Positions 1-11,554 of a stretch of 64,000 nucleotides of DNA are shown in pieces (the first letter of the stretch is position 1; each line of letters starts with the position of its first letter). The position numbers and the translations under genes were made by a program. Origin of the DNA: Hypoxylon rubiginosum (lineage: Eukaryota > Ascomycota > Sordariomycetes > Xylariales > Hypoxylaceae); contig CADCXA010000029.1 of NCBI GenBank assembly GCA_902806565.1, forward strand, positions 496,001 through 560,000, read 5' to 3'. The notes under the pieces were generated by a model. It was given only the letters and a program-made list of their open reading frames with translations, searched no databases and was not told the origin of the DNA.

Positions 1-953
1 TCTAGAACTGCGACGGAGGATCCGCACAGATAGGTCAAGAGGATAGTCAACGCTGTTGTCTCAACGACATCGGTGCAGTTAGGCCCAAAAAATCCCACAA
101 CCATATCACCGGTGGACTCGTCTTCTTCTGGAAATTGGACAGTCTCGATGGTCGTCTTCTTCAGGAGAGGCGGCTGCGCAGACTCTATCCACGGGCGCTT
201 AAACGGCGCATCCACAGGGGGGATGTCGTTCTTAACACTTTCTTCAAACTCATCCAGGATGCTGAGAAGGTTATTATGGTCGACCTCGCCCACGATAATA
301 ACACACATATTCCGTGGTTGATACATAGCTCTGTGAAAGCTACGTATCTTCTCCGGGGTTAATACCCGTAGAGCTTCCATCATGCCGCCCGTCTCGTATC
401 GAAAGCCGACATTTTCCGGATAAAGAAGGCGCCGTGCTTGGATGTCCATGAGCTCTGAGCTCGTGTACTGCACGCCCTGCATCTCCGAGTAAACTACGCC
501 GGCATCGTTGCCTTCTCCATTGATGTGATGAACCTCGGTCAAACATGCTGCGTCTGTTATGGTGGGTACGATGAGATGTTCGAGATACACAGGTAGGATC
601 TGGGCGAACCCCTCCCAGCCAGCAGTCTCAAGAGTGTATGCCGTATGATCGGTCGCAGTCCAGGCATTAGTGGTTCCGTAAGCCCTAGACGCCAACTTAT
701 CCAATAGACCCTTGTAATGGTAGCTCTTGGAGCCCATAAAGACCAGGTGTTCCAACGTATGGGGCGCACCAGAATCATCGAAGATTTCGGTAGCCAAGGT
801 GAAGTAGCCGTTTACTTTGGGGCCGACTCGATCAGCCACGACAACCTGCATGCCACTTCTCTCGGACTCATATTGGGTGATGGTGGCGTGAGCATAATCC
901 GTCTGGAAGCTTTGGATCTTACGAAAGCGCACACTTGAGCCATGAGAACCCAT
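1..953 (-). CDS. M16 zinc metallopeptidase, Sdd3/YOL098C-like (3' part outside window)
   Basis: An open frame of 317 codons runs from an ATG at 953 to the window edge with no intron. Near residue 60 the peptide has the inverted zinc site HTLEH inside the segment GAPHTLEHLVFMGSK, which is the HxxEH signature of the M16 (pitrilysin) family. The flanking residues, including the start MGSHGSSVRF and an AWTATDHTAYTLETAGW stretch, match my memory of the large fungal cytosolic M16 proteins related to yeast YOL098C (Sdd3). These have about 1,000 residues, so roughly two thirds lies outside. The family degrades peptides inside a clamshell chamber; the substrate of this subgroup is not known to me. The start is the first ATG of the conserved frame. 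The gene diverges from the ZW10 gene across 1.8 kb. Family assignment is strong, subgroup moderately so. A second M16 gene, CYM1, lies at 54-57 kb. Confidence 0.88.
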   Translation of the reverse strand, partial: MGSHGSSVRFRKIQSFQTDYAHATITQYESERSGMQVVVADRVGPKVNGYFTLATEIFDDSGAPHTLEHLVFMGSKSYHYKGLLDKLASRAYGTTNAWTATDHTAYTLETAGWEGFAQILPVYLEHLIVPTITDAACLTEVHHINGEGNDAGVVYSEMQGVQYTSSELMDIQARRLLYPENVGFRYETGGMMEALRVLTPEKIRSFHRAMYQPRNMCVIIVGEVDHNNLLSILDEFEESVKNDIPPVDAPFKRPWIESAQPPLLKKTTIETVQFPEEDESTGDMVVGFFGPNCTDVVETTALTILLTYLCGSSVAVL

Positions 954-1316
954 GGCGACACGCAAGGGCTTAGATAAGATATCGTGGAGATAACTGCTGG
1001 ACTGGTCAGTCTGGCGTCCACATCAATTGAGATAAGAAAAAGGAGGTGAAGAGTGATATGAGGTCGGAGACGACGGTGGATATAAGCATATTGGAACTGA
1101 GTTAAATAATAGTTGAATGGCATTATAGGTGAGCGGATATAGACGTTCTGATGCAGTGATGTTGAGAATGACCACTTAATCAGGCTTAAGGAGTCAAGGT
1201 GCGGTCAGGGTACGTCGTAAGTGGTGTCTCCTCGTCCAGTCAGACGCTGCTGGATTTCTTCAGTGAGATGCAAGAAGCATAAGAAATTTCCGCTACTGCA
1301 TCAGATCCTTCCCGCT

Positions 1317-1478
1317 TCACACCCATTTTGGTCGATGCATGCCCAACTTGACATGGACTCGGACATGTAATAAAATTTCATACCCGGTGGTATTGTCTCG
1401 ATACAAGACAGCAACGACGGCAATGCCAGCGACAAGTGCGGCTACAATCGATGCCTTAACAGATGCCTGACTGATCAT
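1317..1478 (-). CDS. possible 53-aa single-pass membrane protein
   Basis: An ATG at 1478 opens a 53-codon frame whose residues 9-27 form a clean hydrophobic helix rich in Ala and Val (VKASIVAALVAGIAVVAVLY), followed by a charged RDNTTG. This looks more like a designed transmembrane segment than random translation. A GTATGA sequence directly after the TTG codons could be an intron donor, so the real C terminus may differ. No family is recognised. It sits about 360 bp upstream of the M16 start on the same strand, so it could also be a leader peptide of that transcript. Existence is uncertain. Confidence 0.3.
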   Translation of the reverse strand: MISQASVKASIVAALVAGIAVVAVLYRDNTTGYEILLHVRVHVKLGMHRPKWV

Positions 1479-1632
1479 GATGATTCTTTTCAAGCCTCAT
1501 CGACCCCCACACATACCAGCGAGGGGACGGATAGGCACGAGACTGGCTACCTAGGTACGAAAATATGATGGGTTACGGATGACAACCGAAAAGGTTTTGC
1601 GTGGGTAAGATATGTGAGATATGGGCGTGGGT

Positions 1633-1659
1633 ATGAGCATGAGCATGAGCATGAGCATG
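1633..1659. repeat. ATGAGC hexanucleotide microsatellite
   Basis: Four perfect copies of ATGAGC followed by a truncated fifth lie in the spacer upstream of the M16 gene. No coding frame is supported here. Confidence 0.85.
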
Positions 1660-2756
1660 GGAAATTGTGGTACTCTGTGCTGATCGAGGTCGATCCGGGG
1701 AATGCAAGTCTCGGATGAATCAGTCTGACCTCCCTTCTGACATACCTGTGCTTATGTTGCCGGAAGACTCTGGGGTGTATGGGCTGTCTAGGCTGCCTGG
1801 GCTGTCTGGATGGTGACACGGCAGACTGCCAATTGAACCCAGGTGAAAATCGGAGCAGCTCAGATCTGACCCAAGTTGAAGTGACCAAGGTACGGGTACC
1901 AAAACCAGGCGTCAGCTTGACAGATGGGATGCGTCAGGCACGCAGTAACCCACAGCTCCGTTCTAGGGTATTCAGGCGTAAGGCGTAAGATACGCGGTCA
2001 ACGAAGTTGGAAAAGGAACGATGACGACTTGAGGAGATGAAACACAAAGAACTACAAATCCAAATCAGGGATAATACGGATGGCAATGGCAAGAAATCCG
2101 AACCTATCATAGAGCAAAGTTGAGCAAGACTCCGGTTATGATATTGTTGCAATTGCTACCTCTTACCGATATTTCTCCTTCTTCTAATCCCTTTATTCCC
2201 TTTATTTCTTGAACCCCGCCGTGGGGCAATGCAGAGAAAGAAGCTATCTAAGGTTAGGCGCTAGGTATTTAAGCGACTGCCGACATTGTGGATCTCTCAT
2301 TTATGACATATCACAAAAAACATGCGCTGACAGGCGACAGGTAGGACAAGTAGCGGGGATACCTGGACACCTATGTACCATGTAGGTACCTAGAAAAACG
2401 GCCAGATCGACTTAACGAGGTGGCCCAAGCTTTTCAAGGAACAGCTTTCGAATGTTGACTTGTCCATTAAGGATTACCTAACCTATCAATTTTTGAAGCT
2501 ATCACCGCATCATCACTGCTTACTCTTCGCTTGTATAGCCATGCATCTGGACTACATGGTCGATACGATGCGCGGTAGAAGTTAACATCATATAACAGCA
2601 CAGGTTTAAGGCTCTTATGAACCTTCAGACCTGACCCGACCTAACCGTATTTATCACGTATGCTGTTCGCGCCACCCTGCCTTTGAAGCCTTTAGCTACG
2701 ATTGCCACCGATAAAAAGAACGACGAAAATACTATTATTCCCCCGAATGAAACACT

Positions 2757-5595
2757 ATGTCTACGAGCGAAAGTAGCCAGACTGGCCATGCTCTGGTCGA
2801 ATTCTCATTGTATGGCATATTCCCTGAGGAAGACGTATCATCTCGCCAAATTTTAGGACAGGATCTTGCGCCAGCTCGTGAATCTTTAGCGGCAGCGAAA
2901 GCAAAGCTAGAGGTAATCTACAATAGTAGAACTAGCTGCAATATAGTCGCTAATTGAGCTGTTTAGTCCGATATCCACAAGATCAACGAAGAAACCGCCC
3001 CAGACGTAAACCAGTGGGTCGCAAACGCGAAGTCGGTCGAAGATGATATCAATAAGTCGCGGAGTTGGGCAAATGATATTGTGCGGAGGTCACAAGCTCC
3101 AGATGTATCAGGCAAAACAATACAAGAGGCAGCCGACAAGGTCGAATTTCTACGGCGAGAAGTGGAATATAATCAGCAAGTGCGTCATGCGTTAAGGAGC
3201 ATCAAGCTAGTGAATGAGCTTTTGGATCAGGTTGAACAAGCTCGAGACGAACGGAGAATATTAGAATCCCTTCACCTGCTGGAAAGTAAGAGACTCGGAT
3301 CCCTCCACACATTCCATACCACCGTTAACCGGCTGTAGGATCTTGGGCTGCGCTGGATGCAATACCTGTTAGCAAATCTTGCCGTGTTATGAAGCTCCTC
3401 GATTTGAGAGCTTTCGAGTTGAAGTCGGCATCCCACGACGCGTTCAATCGTGTTTGGGATTCCCTCATACAAGTAGACACAGAAACCCAGAAAATTGGCA
3501 TATTTGAGAGCCGCGAAGGTATTTATCACTTAGCTAGGAACCCTATAGAGTCACTAACAAGTTGCAGATGAGCAAATGACACTCACCGATGCCGTTGTGG
3601 GCTTGAAGGCATATAAGGAGCTCGACCAGAGAATGGCTCTCCTTTGGCACAGTGTTGATGGAGCCATTGTCGGTCCTCGTACTAATATCGATGCTCCGGA
3701 ACTACCTAGGGTGCAAACAGAAGATGTATGGTTCTGTTCCAATTATGTCTACAAGCCTTACTAACAAAGAAGTAGTCGTGTTTAAGTCTAAACGGGGTTG
3801 CGGATAAAACGATTACAACTCTTTTCTCCGATCTAGATCAAGTAATGACTTACTTGTCAGAACGCTTGCCAGAAGAGCTCGTATATTCGTTATCTAATGT
3901 AATGATGCCTGACCTTATTCCGCGAATCGTAGGCACGTGGCTGGACACTGCTGTTCCGACATCGTTACAAGACATGGACGGGTTTCAGCAACTCACAGAA
4001 GCTGTCAAAGCATTTTGCAGCCGCTTAGAAAGTCTGAAGTTCTCCGGGTTTGACGAGCTACAAGAATGGGTCGATGATGCACCGAAGGTTTGGCTATCCA
4101 AGTGCAGGGAAACGGCACTAGACTCGGTGCGCATTAAGCTATCTCAAGGACTCGGCAAGTCAAAAGAAGTAGAGCGCGTTGAGACCCAGACTGTTTCGAG
4201 ATCTGAAGGAAAGGAACTAGCTGCTAATGGCGTTGCTCCTCCAAATGATGATGACGATTGGGGCGCGGCATGGGACGATGGGGAAGGAAATGCTAAAGAT
4301 GATACGAATACAAAGCCGGAGTCGAATGAAGATGACGGAACTGATGCTTGGGGCTGGGGAGATGATGATGCGGCTGAAGAACAGCCTCAAGCCCAGCCTG
4401 AGCAACCTTTAGCAGGACCACCAGCCGAGGAAGATCCTAGCGAAGCCTGGGGATGGGGTGAAGAGGACGCGACAGAACCAACCCCTGAAGTTGTGGCACA
4501 GAAAGTGATACATTCATCAAAGACGCAGTCTCGGGAGGTGACGTTGAAAGAGACCTATAATATTTCTTCTATGCCAGCACCCGTACTAGCCCTTGTTTCA
4601 GCTGTCCTGGAGGATGCAGCATCACTCATTGGGTAAGTTCACGCCGTTTTTCTGTTATAGTGTCTGGTTTCTAACGAACTGAACAGCAGTGATGGCAACC
4701 CAATGGCGACAGCGGCCGCAGGTCTCTTTTCACTCCCAACACTCGTCCTCGCAATGTTCCGTGCCGTGTCACCCTACTACTACGCTCTAAACGCGGGCGG
4801 GAACATGTAAGCAGCCAACACTTTCAGTACCAGATTCTAGAGATACTGATATACTCACCTAGGTTTCTATATAACGATGCTATCTACCTAGCAGAAAGAC
4901 TGTCCGATGTTTCAAAGGACTGGAAAACCCGCGAGGACTTAACACCTCGTGCAATCGCAATGCTTCGTCTAGACAACGACATCAAGGCGCTCCAGTCTTT
5001 TGCAGCCCGTGCTTACTCGTCCGAAATGTCCACGCAGCGTACGGTGCTACGGGACTTGATGGGCGGCTCTCAGAATCTTCTCCAGCAAGACGGACTTGAC
5101 GCTTCCGACTTAGAAGCGCAAGTCGACAACGCCACCAGCCACGTGCGTGCCATGGCGGCCATATGGTCTACGATATTGTCTAAGTCTGCCTGGAGCCAAG
5201 CGGTAGGCTCGCTTGTCGACACCATCGCGTCTAAGCTCGTGGCAGACGTGATGGACCTCGCGGGCATCGGCCAGGACGAGGCGTTCAATATCGCGAGCCT
5301 CATCGCAAGGATTACGGAGCTCGACGACCTGTTCCTCCCGCCGGACGCGGCCAAGGACGCCATCCCGGCTACCGCGGAGTACGCCAGCAGCTGGCTGCGC
5401 CTCAAGTACCTCAGCGAGGTCCTGCAGAGCAACCTGCAGGACGTAAGATATTTGTGGATGGAGAGCGAGCTCAGCTTGTACTTTACGGTAGACGAGGTCG
5501 TCGAGTTGATCGGGCTCAGCTTTGTGGATAATGCGCGGACGAGGGAGGTCGTTAAGGAGATTGAGGCTCACCCACACCCTCTCAGCAGTAAATAA
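2757..5595 (+). CDS. zw10: ZW10/Dsl1-family vesicle tethering protein
   Basis: Seven exons (2757-2912, 2967-3285, 3339-3518, 3568-3725, 3776-4632, 4687-4806, 4863-5595) join in frame to 840 residues. All six introns are 50-56 nt with GT and AG ends. The first 220 residues are helical and coiled, with alternating basic and acidic residues, as in the N-terminal half of ZW10. Residues about 370-450 form an acidic linker with three tryptophan motifs, DDWGAAW, DAWGWGDDD and EAWGWGEED. The C-terminal half is helical and ends in the ZW10/Dsl1-type domain. The family tethers COPI vesicles to the ER with Tip20/RINT-1 and Sec39/NAG; animal ZW10 also serves the kinetochore RZZ complex. The Trp linker resembles the Dsl1 lasso that binds coatomer, which favours the ER tether role (inference). 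The acceptor at 3775 is forced, because using AG at 3772 puts TAG in frame. Confidence 0.85.
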
Positions 5596-6584
5596 TCGAG
5601 GTCTAGTGGTCAGAAAGAACACACATACTTGTCTGGGTATATATCTAGGTGACACGAGGCCATCCCATGACATGCGCTTCTGCTGGTTCTCAGCCTACGT
5701 GTGACCTTACCTAGGTACTCTCTGTTACTCAACTACCAAGTCACGAATACCTACCATAGAGCTAATAAGATCACTAATGACAAAACCCCCGATAAATCAA
5801 CGGCGGAATGAGCATTTGGATATCCTAAGGTGGCTATTCGCGATTTCGACCATGGTGTCCCAAACCCCAGATAACTTATCCGAGTGAAATCTCGTCTTTT
5901 GCTTTTTTTCCCCTACATTGCGCCGATCTAACTCATATATCAAATTTCAGCGAACTCCCCCCTCTTGTCTGTACTTAATTCACGCAACATACATAATTCA
6001 CTCATCCTAGCATGCCGGAGTAGCGTCTCTTCTGAATGCGGCACCAACAGGCGGGCGTGGTGAAAAATGTAACTCTCCTACCGTCACCGCCGTTTAGTCT
6101 TACTACATGCATCTGGCCGCTATAGTCAGACCACTCTTCCTCCAGAAGCCGCTTCGGCGAGGTGGTAGGCTATCGATCTACATGTACCGGTACTAGTAGT
6201 TGGGAGGAAGCCGGGGGGAAAGAAAAGAAAAAAAGGAAGTCGTCGTAGAATTTCGAATTGGAGGTGTTCGGAGGGGAAAGGCATGGCAAGGGTCACGTTC
6301 TGCTGTGGGTTGGAAGAGACCAAAACTCATCATAATTTGGATAGCTCAGCCTCAAAATGTCGGGGATTCAGATGATTCCATGAAAATTCCGTATTGAAGG
6401 CAGCACTTTCACAGCCCCTAACTTGGGGTCTATGAACGAAAAGGCTCTATTTACGCCTTTTTCACATGAGTAGGGATATATCAACCACCACTTATCGTAC
6501 AACCAACACCCTCTGTTTAATATATACACATCACTAGCTGCAGACTAGCTCAACTCTAGCGACATCGCCTCGAGGACTCAGACA
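5596..6584. other. convergent intergenic spacer
   Basis: The ZW10 and TMEM14-like genes converge on this 1.0-kb spacer, so it should hold two 3' ends. It has a TACCTAGGTA palindrome at 5708-5717 and short A-rich runs near 6220-6240. No coding frame is convincing. Confidence 0.6.
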
Positions 6585-7167
6585 TCACACGCCGTACCTA
6601 AACTCCCGGACCTTCTTCTGGTAGTAGAACGTGGCGAGCGCGCCGGCGGCCGCCAAGCCCAGCGGCACGGGGGCGCGCGCCCTGGTCTTGACGACCCTGG
6701 GGATGGCGGAGCCCAGCAGGAAGATGGAGTTGCCCAGCGCCAGCTCCGTGCCGTAGTCCTTGTTCCCCTTGATGAGGTAGCCTATAATATCGTCGTAGAT
6801 GTGATCAGTTCAAGTCTTTACCTTAAAGTCCTTCGACTCGCCATCCAAAATAAGTACCTAGTCCTCGACTCCGACGGCAAAAGGCTTACACAGTCGGAAA
6901 TAATGGAAAAGGAAGAGATGCAAAAAGCAAAAGAATGAAAAAAAAAACCCCCCCGAAACATACCGGCGTAAGCGTACGATGCACCCAGGCCTATCCCAGC
7001 GACCAGCGACGGCGTCGACCGCGTCCGGATGTATCCGGCGGTTCCGCCGACGGCCACTGCGAAAAAGAAAAAGAAAAATCTCAGTCAGCCCCTTCGCCCA
7101 TGTCTTCCATCTCTCGCGACAAATACTTACGCAGACCCGCGAGGGTGAACGAAGGATGCTCGGCCAT
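6585..7167 (-). CDS. TMH11: TMEM14/UPF0136 small membrane protein (Tmh11-like)
   Basis: Three exons (7131-7167, 6964-7056, 6585-6781) give a 108-residue protein. It starts MAEHPSFTLAG and continues through LAVAVGGTAGYIRTRSTPS, a Gly/Ala-rich segment GIGLGASYAYAG, then YLIKGNKDYGTELALGNS and a closing helix before KKVREFRYGV. These glycine-rich hydrophobic helices and the length match the TMEM14 (UPF0136) family, which includes yeast Tmh11 and human TMEM14C. TMEM14C is a mitochondrial inner-membrane protein needed for protoporphyrin transport in red cells; the role in fungi is not settled. Both introns have good GTAAGT/GTATGT donors. Exon 3 has strongly GC-biased third positions. The start is the only in-frame ATG before the conserved first helix. 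Confidence 0.87.
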
Positions 7168-8379
7168 TATCTCAGGGGTTTTCGCAGAAATGCTTCAATT
7201 CCTAAAACTAAATAGGTGTACGTTGGTTTTTGGCACACGTGGTGAGATTAGCTGCTGGCGGTGTTTGTTGTTGTTGTTGTTGTTCGGAGGTTTTGGTTTG
7301 AAGGTCGGGCTCGGAAGAGAACCGAGTTTTCTCCGCTCGCGCTTCGCGTCAACTGCCAGTAGCCTCGAGATTTACAACTTCCTTACCCCTGATTCCAAGA
7401 GCCAGTCGTAGTTTTCAAAGCTTCAAATAAATCTAAGAGGTGACTATTCTCGATGAATGGTGAATGTAAGTTGAATGTTTTAAATAGTAACTCCTACGCG
7501 TTGGGATGGTGACGGACGTTACCTAGCATCGATACCAGTCCCTAACCCGACCCCTTTCTACCTATGTAGTCAGGAAAAAGGTAGGAGGAAGCTCGAAAGA
7601 TATCCTATGAACAGTAGGTGATTCACGAGATCACGGTCTCACCTAGATTCTACAATAAAAGCAATCTAGGGAGAATCTGCTTTCACGCTTCACTAGCAGC
7701 TTCAAATAAAGCCCAATACGCAGAAAGATTGGTGTCGTGAGAGGACACCCGTTATTGATATTTTGGTATCTTCGACTTATGCACTCCTCTCTCCTTTACT
7801 TAGTCGCGCTTTCAATGATGCTCCCCTACGAGCAAAGGCACGCTTCCACAATATTACTTCTCCCATTTCCTTCGCTCTTCTTCTTCTCTGACCAGCAACC
7901 ACCACATTATAGTCCGACCTCCCTCCCTCCCCAGGTCCGGAGACAACAGAACACCATCAATCAGCTTGCCACCAACTTTTCCGTACTATTGGGCCGTCTC
8001 GCTCAACGAGTTCGCTCAATTAGACACTTCGACTTTGAGAGAGAAGAAAAAAATCAAAATTCGAAGCAAGGTAGCGAGGGTATATGGCTTCGAAGAGGGA
8101 GAAGAGAAAGAAAAGAAAAAGCAAAAACCAGACCATCATAAAACCCGAACAACCATGAACGACCGTGTGGTGGACTGGTCCATCTCCCTTAGAAAATCTT
8201 CCAGATATGCCCTTGAGGATGAATGACCCGTATCCTTTCTTCTGCAAAACCAAACAAAACGCCGCTGCAATGCATTATATCCTTCAAATGCAAACAGTCG
8301 TATCTTCGACCCTGAAACCCGAATAGGGGATCATGGGAAAAGAGGAAGGGGGATACGCTGTTCATCGCTCTCATGCCCG
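7168..8379. other. intergenic spacer, 1.2 kb
   Basis: This stretch lies upstream of the TMEM14-like gene and downstream of the 345-aa gene, both on the minus strand. It has a GTT trinucleotide run near 7262-7282 and A/G-rich patches near 8040-8130. Frames in it show no family resemblance and overlap on both strands, so I call no gene. Confidence 0.55.
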
Positions 8380-9417
8380 TTAGTCGGGGTTGGCGATGAA
8401 CAGCCGTCCAGCCGTGAGAGTCATAGTCCGCTCGTCGACGCTGCCCCGCCGCCGGAGGTCCTCGGGGTTCTTGACGCTCTTCTCGCGCGTGAGCGCCGCG
8501 TTCAGCATGCTGTTGCTAGCGAGCTTGGCGGCGCCGGCGTGCCCGAGCTCGGGCAGGGCGTCGGCCTTCTCGCCGCTGCTGCTGCCGCTGTGCGTGCTCT
8601 GGGCGCGGTCCAGCCGGTCGTCCCCGGGCGCGTACTCGACGTCCTCGATCACCATGCTGCCGGCCCGCTCGGGCGTGTCGCCGGGGCTCCACCGCTGCTT
8701 GCTGCCCTGCGAGGCGCCCGAGACGCGGTAGGCGAGGCCCCGCTTGCTGCTCGCCGTGCTGCTCCGCCCGCTGCTGCCCGTCCTACGGTGGTGCAGGCGG
8801 CGCATCGACAGGTCGTCCTCCTCGCCGTCCTCGCCCTCGACCTCGGTCGCGCTCAGCCGCATCGGGACGCCGCTCACCCCTATGTAGTTGTTCTCCGGCG
8901 TGTACCCCACGACGCCGGGCTTGCCGTGGTGTCGGATCTTGGCGGCCACCTTGCCCGAGGTGCTGCCGATTCCCGTAGAAGTGCGGCTCTGCAGGGTGCT
9001 GCCGGTCACTTCCTGGTTGGCCCGTAGCTTCGCCGCCCGCTGCTGGGCTGCGAGTCGCGGGTCCTCAGACTGCGCGCGATCGCACCATACGGTGGCCTTC
9101 TGCTTTCGGAGCAGGGCGACGTAGCTCGTCGGGACACCACCACCTCCTGATCTCGATGAGGTACTACGTCGAATATCGGCGGAAGGAGAAGTTCGGTAGG
9201 CGGCAGGAGGAGGATTGCTCGACGTGGTGCTGAACGTGTTGACGGAGGGTGATCGTCGGGTATGGCCCATGGTGGGCTGCGGTTGTTGGAGGTGTTGCAT
9301 TGGAGTGTAGGTCTGCGGAAATACGTTGGAGGAAGATGTTCTCGATCTCGAGTGGGAATAGACCTGAGGAGAGGGATCTAAGGATCTCATCCTCATGTTA
9401 TGGTCCTGGCCTAACAT
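8380..9417 (-). CDS. conserved-looking disordered fungal protein, function unknown
   Basis: A single exon of 345 codons with strongly GC-biased codons. Most of the protein is low-complexity Ser/Thr/Pro/Arg sequence and likely disordered. One ordered-looking block lies at about residues 95-140: it starts VPTSYVALLRKQKATVW and continues with Ala-, Arg- and Gln-rich helical sequence (RLAAQQRAAKLRANQEV). A second block near 163-185 reads HHGKPGVVGYTPENNYIGVSG. The protein ends MTLTAGRLFIANPD. I recall proteins of this type in many ascomycetes without an assigned function, but I recognise no named family. There is no signal peptide or membrane helix. Several RRxS-like sites could be kinase targets (inference). 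The start is the first ATG of the frame; a further minus frame continuing upstream (9398-9799) is probably 5' UTR. Confidence 0.72.
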   Translation of the reverse strand: MLGQDHNMRMRSLDPSPQVYSHSRSRTSSSNVFPQTYTPMQHLQQPQPTMGHTRRSPSVNTFSTTSSNPPPAAYRTSPSADIRRSTSSRSGGGGVPTSYVALLRKQKATVWCDRAQSEDPRLAAQQRAAKLRANQEVTGSTLQSRTSTGIGSTSGKVAAKIRHHGKPGVVGYTPENNYIGVSGVPMRLSATEVEGEDGEEDDLSMRRLHHRRTGSSGRSSTASSKRGLAYRVSGASQGSKQRWSPGDTPERAGSMVIEDVEYAPGDDRLDRAQSTHSGSSSGEKADALPELGHAGAAKLASNSMLNAALTREKSVKNPEDLRRRGSVDERTMTLTAGRLFIANPD

Positions 9418-10064
9418 GATGGATGATTCTTCGTTTTCCCGCCCCCTTATTTGATCTCTGGCGAGAAAAACGCACCGGCAAGGCTAATTGCTTCTTTCGG
9501 TCGGTGGCTTCGCTAGATCGGATTGGCGTTGGGCCGACGAAGGGCGAGATAGGCGTTTGAAGATATGGGTCGTTTAATGAGACATGAATGCTACGACAGG
9601 CGTAGTAGGAAACAGGATATTGGTACTCGGGGAATCCAGACAGCTGAAATCGGCTAGAACACAATTCCTGTTGTGTCTCGCAAAGGTATGGTACCGTTCC
9701 AGAGAGCTGATAAATGAGGATATTGCAGGCTTCTTTCACTTCAGAATAGAATATCGTGCGATAGTGTGCGATAGTGAATGTTGAAGTGGAAATCGACACA
9801 AATATTGAAGATGTTTGGTAGACTAGTTGACTAAGTCAGGTACCTGTAGGCAATTCAACGTTGCATAGGCTGTGCCTCTTGCTGATGTGGGCGATGTGGG
9901 CGATAGCCAGTCGCCGAGACCTGCGTTTTATTTGGTTGGGAGCCAGGAGTTTTAACTGGCTGATACACGTGTGGATTGTAGATTGTGGAATGTGGGATTC
10001 TTTTTTTTCGCACACTCCGGTAGCTTAGCGTTCTTGTAGCGGGCTGGGCTCTCGCCTCTGGTGT

Positions 10065-10099
10065 CTCCAGTGGCTCCAGTGGCTCCAGTGGCTCTGGTG
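10065..10099. repeat. 9-bp tandem repeat CTCCAGTGG
   Basis: Three perfect head-to-tail copies of CTCCAGTGG begin at 10065 and are followed by a degenerate fourth, CTCTGGTG. It is non-coding and lies upstream of the 345-aa gene. Confidence 0.85.
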
Positions 10100-11530
10100 T
10101 CTAGTGGGGTGAGAGTTTGTGGTGTCGTAATTTATATTGTACCTCGATAGTAGCCGCAACTGATAACCGAGAACTAACAAGCTTTTAGGATATGTTTTTT
10201 TTTTAATGATGATGTTTTGGATAGACGAGGATTTGGAGAGATGTCGAGAATCTTTGGTTAATTCGGTGAGGCAAGGCTCTAAAGGAATTGAAACTTCGGT
10301 TCAGGTGTTTCAGTATGATGAGAAGAGAGCTCCGAAGCTCAAGAGTCAAAACTGATGTTCAATCCACTAATAAGAGGCGATGATGGCGATGATGCAAGTG
10401 CGAAGAAATAGAGCCTTTGTCAAAGCTCGTAATAACGTTACCCTCCACAGCTACTCTAAAGATCGTTAGAGATCCACCTAGAGGTTGCAGGTGCTTTGTT
10501 TCCTAGATATGCCTCTCGTTTTCGTTGATCAAGAGTCCGAGACAAAGTGAGAAGTTGAAGCTTCGCACCGAATCGCACCGACTTGACTCGTCTTATTATT
10601 ATGTACTGCGCCAGGCTAGTGGGAATTAGTTGGATGCCGTTGTATGTAGCGCCTTTGCAGCCGAGTACTCGGAGTGGCACAATCCCTGTTTAGACGCCAG
10701 AGAGATACTTCGTAACAATAGAGGCGAAAATATGACAGCAGCGAAAGGGCGGGCAATCCTAGCTGAAAAAGCGCTCGGTTCGGTGTGGCGCCGAATACTG
10801 ATAGCTTGTTCGCCAGCCCGACCAATCAGGGACAGAATTCGGTGACAGGCGGCCTCTGCTGGTCGCTAATCACTTGCGCAGTTGTTGACGTGATCTCGAT
10901 ATCTTGTTGACGTTTGGAGAAGGGATTGTCCAATGACGGCGTCAACATGTACGGGATGCACAGGCTTGACAGGTTGTCTGCGGGTTGTCTTGTTGATCAC
11001 CTCTAAAGTTATCCGAAACTAGTAGACAGGTTACGGAAATATTACACCACGTTGCATGCAAAAAACCAAGGTCAAGGCCTAAGGTGAGGGAGAAGATGGG
11101 TTTTATTAGCTGGAAGAGGGGGGTGAGTGATATTGAAAACTCCTGGATTTTCCCGACGGGGATGGAAGTGGAATGAAAATGCCGGACTTTGTAAAGGGCT
11201 GTAAAAGGCGAGTAAGCAGAGAGACGGTCCCAGAAGAACAAGTGACTTTGAAAGCGATGATGCCTTCATCATATTTAATAAGGGCACCTCTATGTACCAG
11301 TTGTACGCTAGAGACGGCAAGGGTCTGGATTTCTACTATGGTCCTATATTTTTCTGGTTTAGGTAGTGATAGGAACGAATGGTTCGTCTCGGTGTTACTA
11401 TTCGACTCATGTGTACCTTGCCCTAGGTACCTATCAGCCCACTGCCCACTATCTTATACATCCTAACTTTCCGACGCAGGCATCCCAAGGCCCAGACGAT
11501 GCGGGCAATAGGCAATGAAGCGGGGGAGGG

Positions 11531-11554
11531 AAGGGGGAAGGGGGAAGGGGGAAG
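11531..11554. repeat. AAGGGGG purine tandem repeat
   Basis: Three copies of AAGGGGG form a homopurine tract, continued by a GA run to about 11580. Such strand-asymmetric tracts can adopt non-B structure. No gene overlaps it. Confidence 0.8.

Larger units (their letters stand above)
954..2756. other. intergenic spacer between divergent M16 and ZW10 genes
   Basis: This 1.8-kb spacer carries the promoters of two divergent genes. It contains one small possible reading frame (1317-1478, minus), an ATGAGC microsatellite (1633-1659), an imperfect glycine/cysteine-coding CTG-rich tandem patch near 1780-1815, and single copies of the palindromes TACCTAGGTA (1548-1557) and TAGGTACCTA (2383-2392). Other open frames here have no recognisable product. 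Confidence 0.6.

Noticed and set aside
1547..1888. 113-codon minus frame
   Set aside because: Low-complexity Ser/Cys-Tyr runs arise from translation of the ATGAGC microsatellite and CTG-rich tandem patch.
9398..9799. 133-codon minus frame upstream of the 345-aa gene
   Set aside because: No recognisable content, overlaps the start of the called gene in another frame, and is probably 5' UTR.
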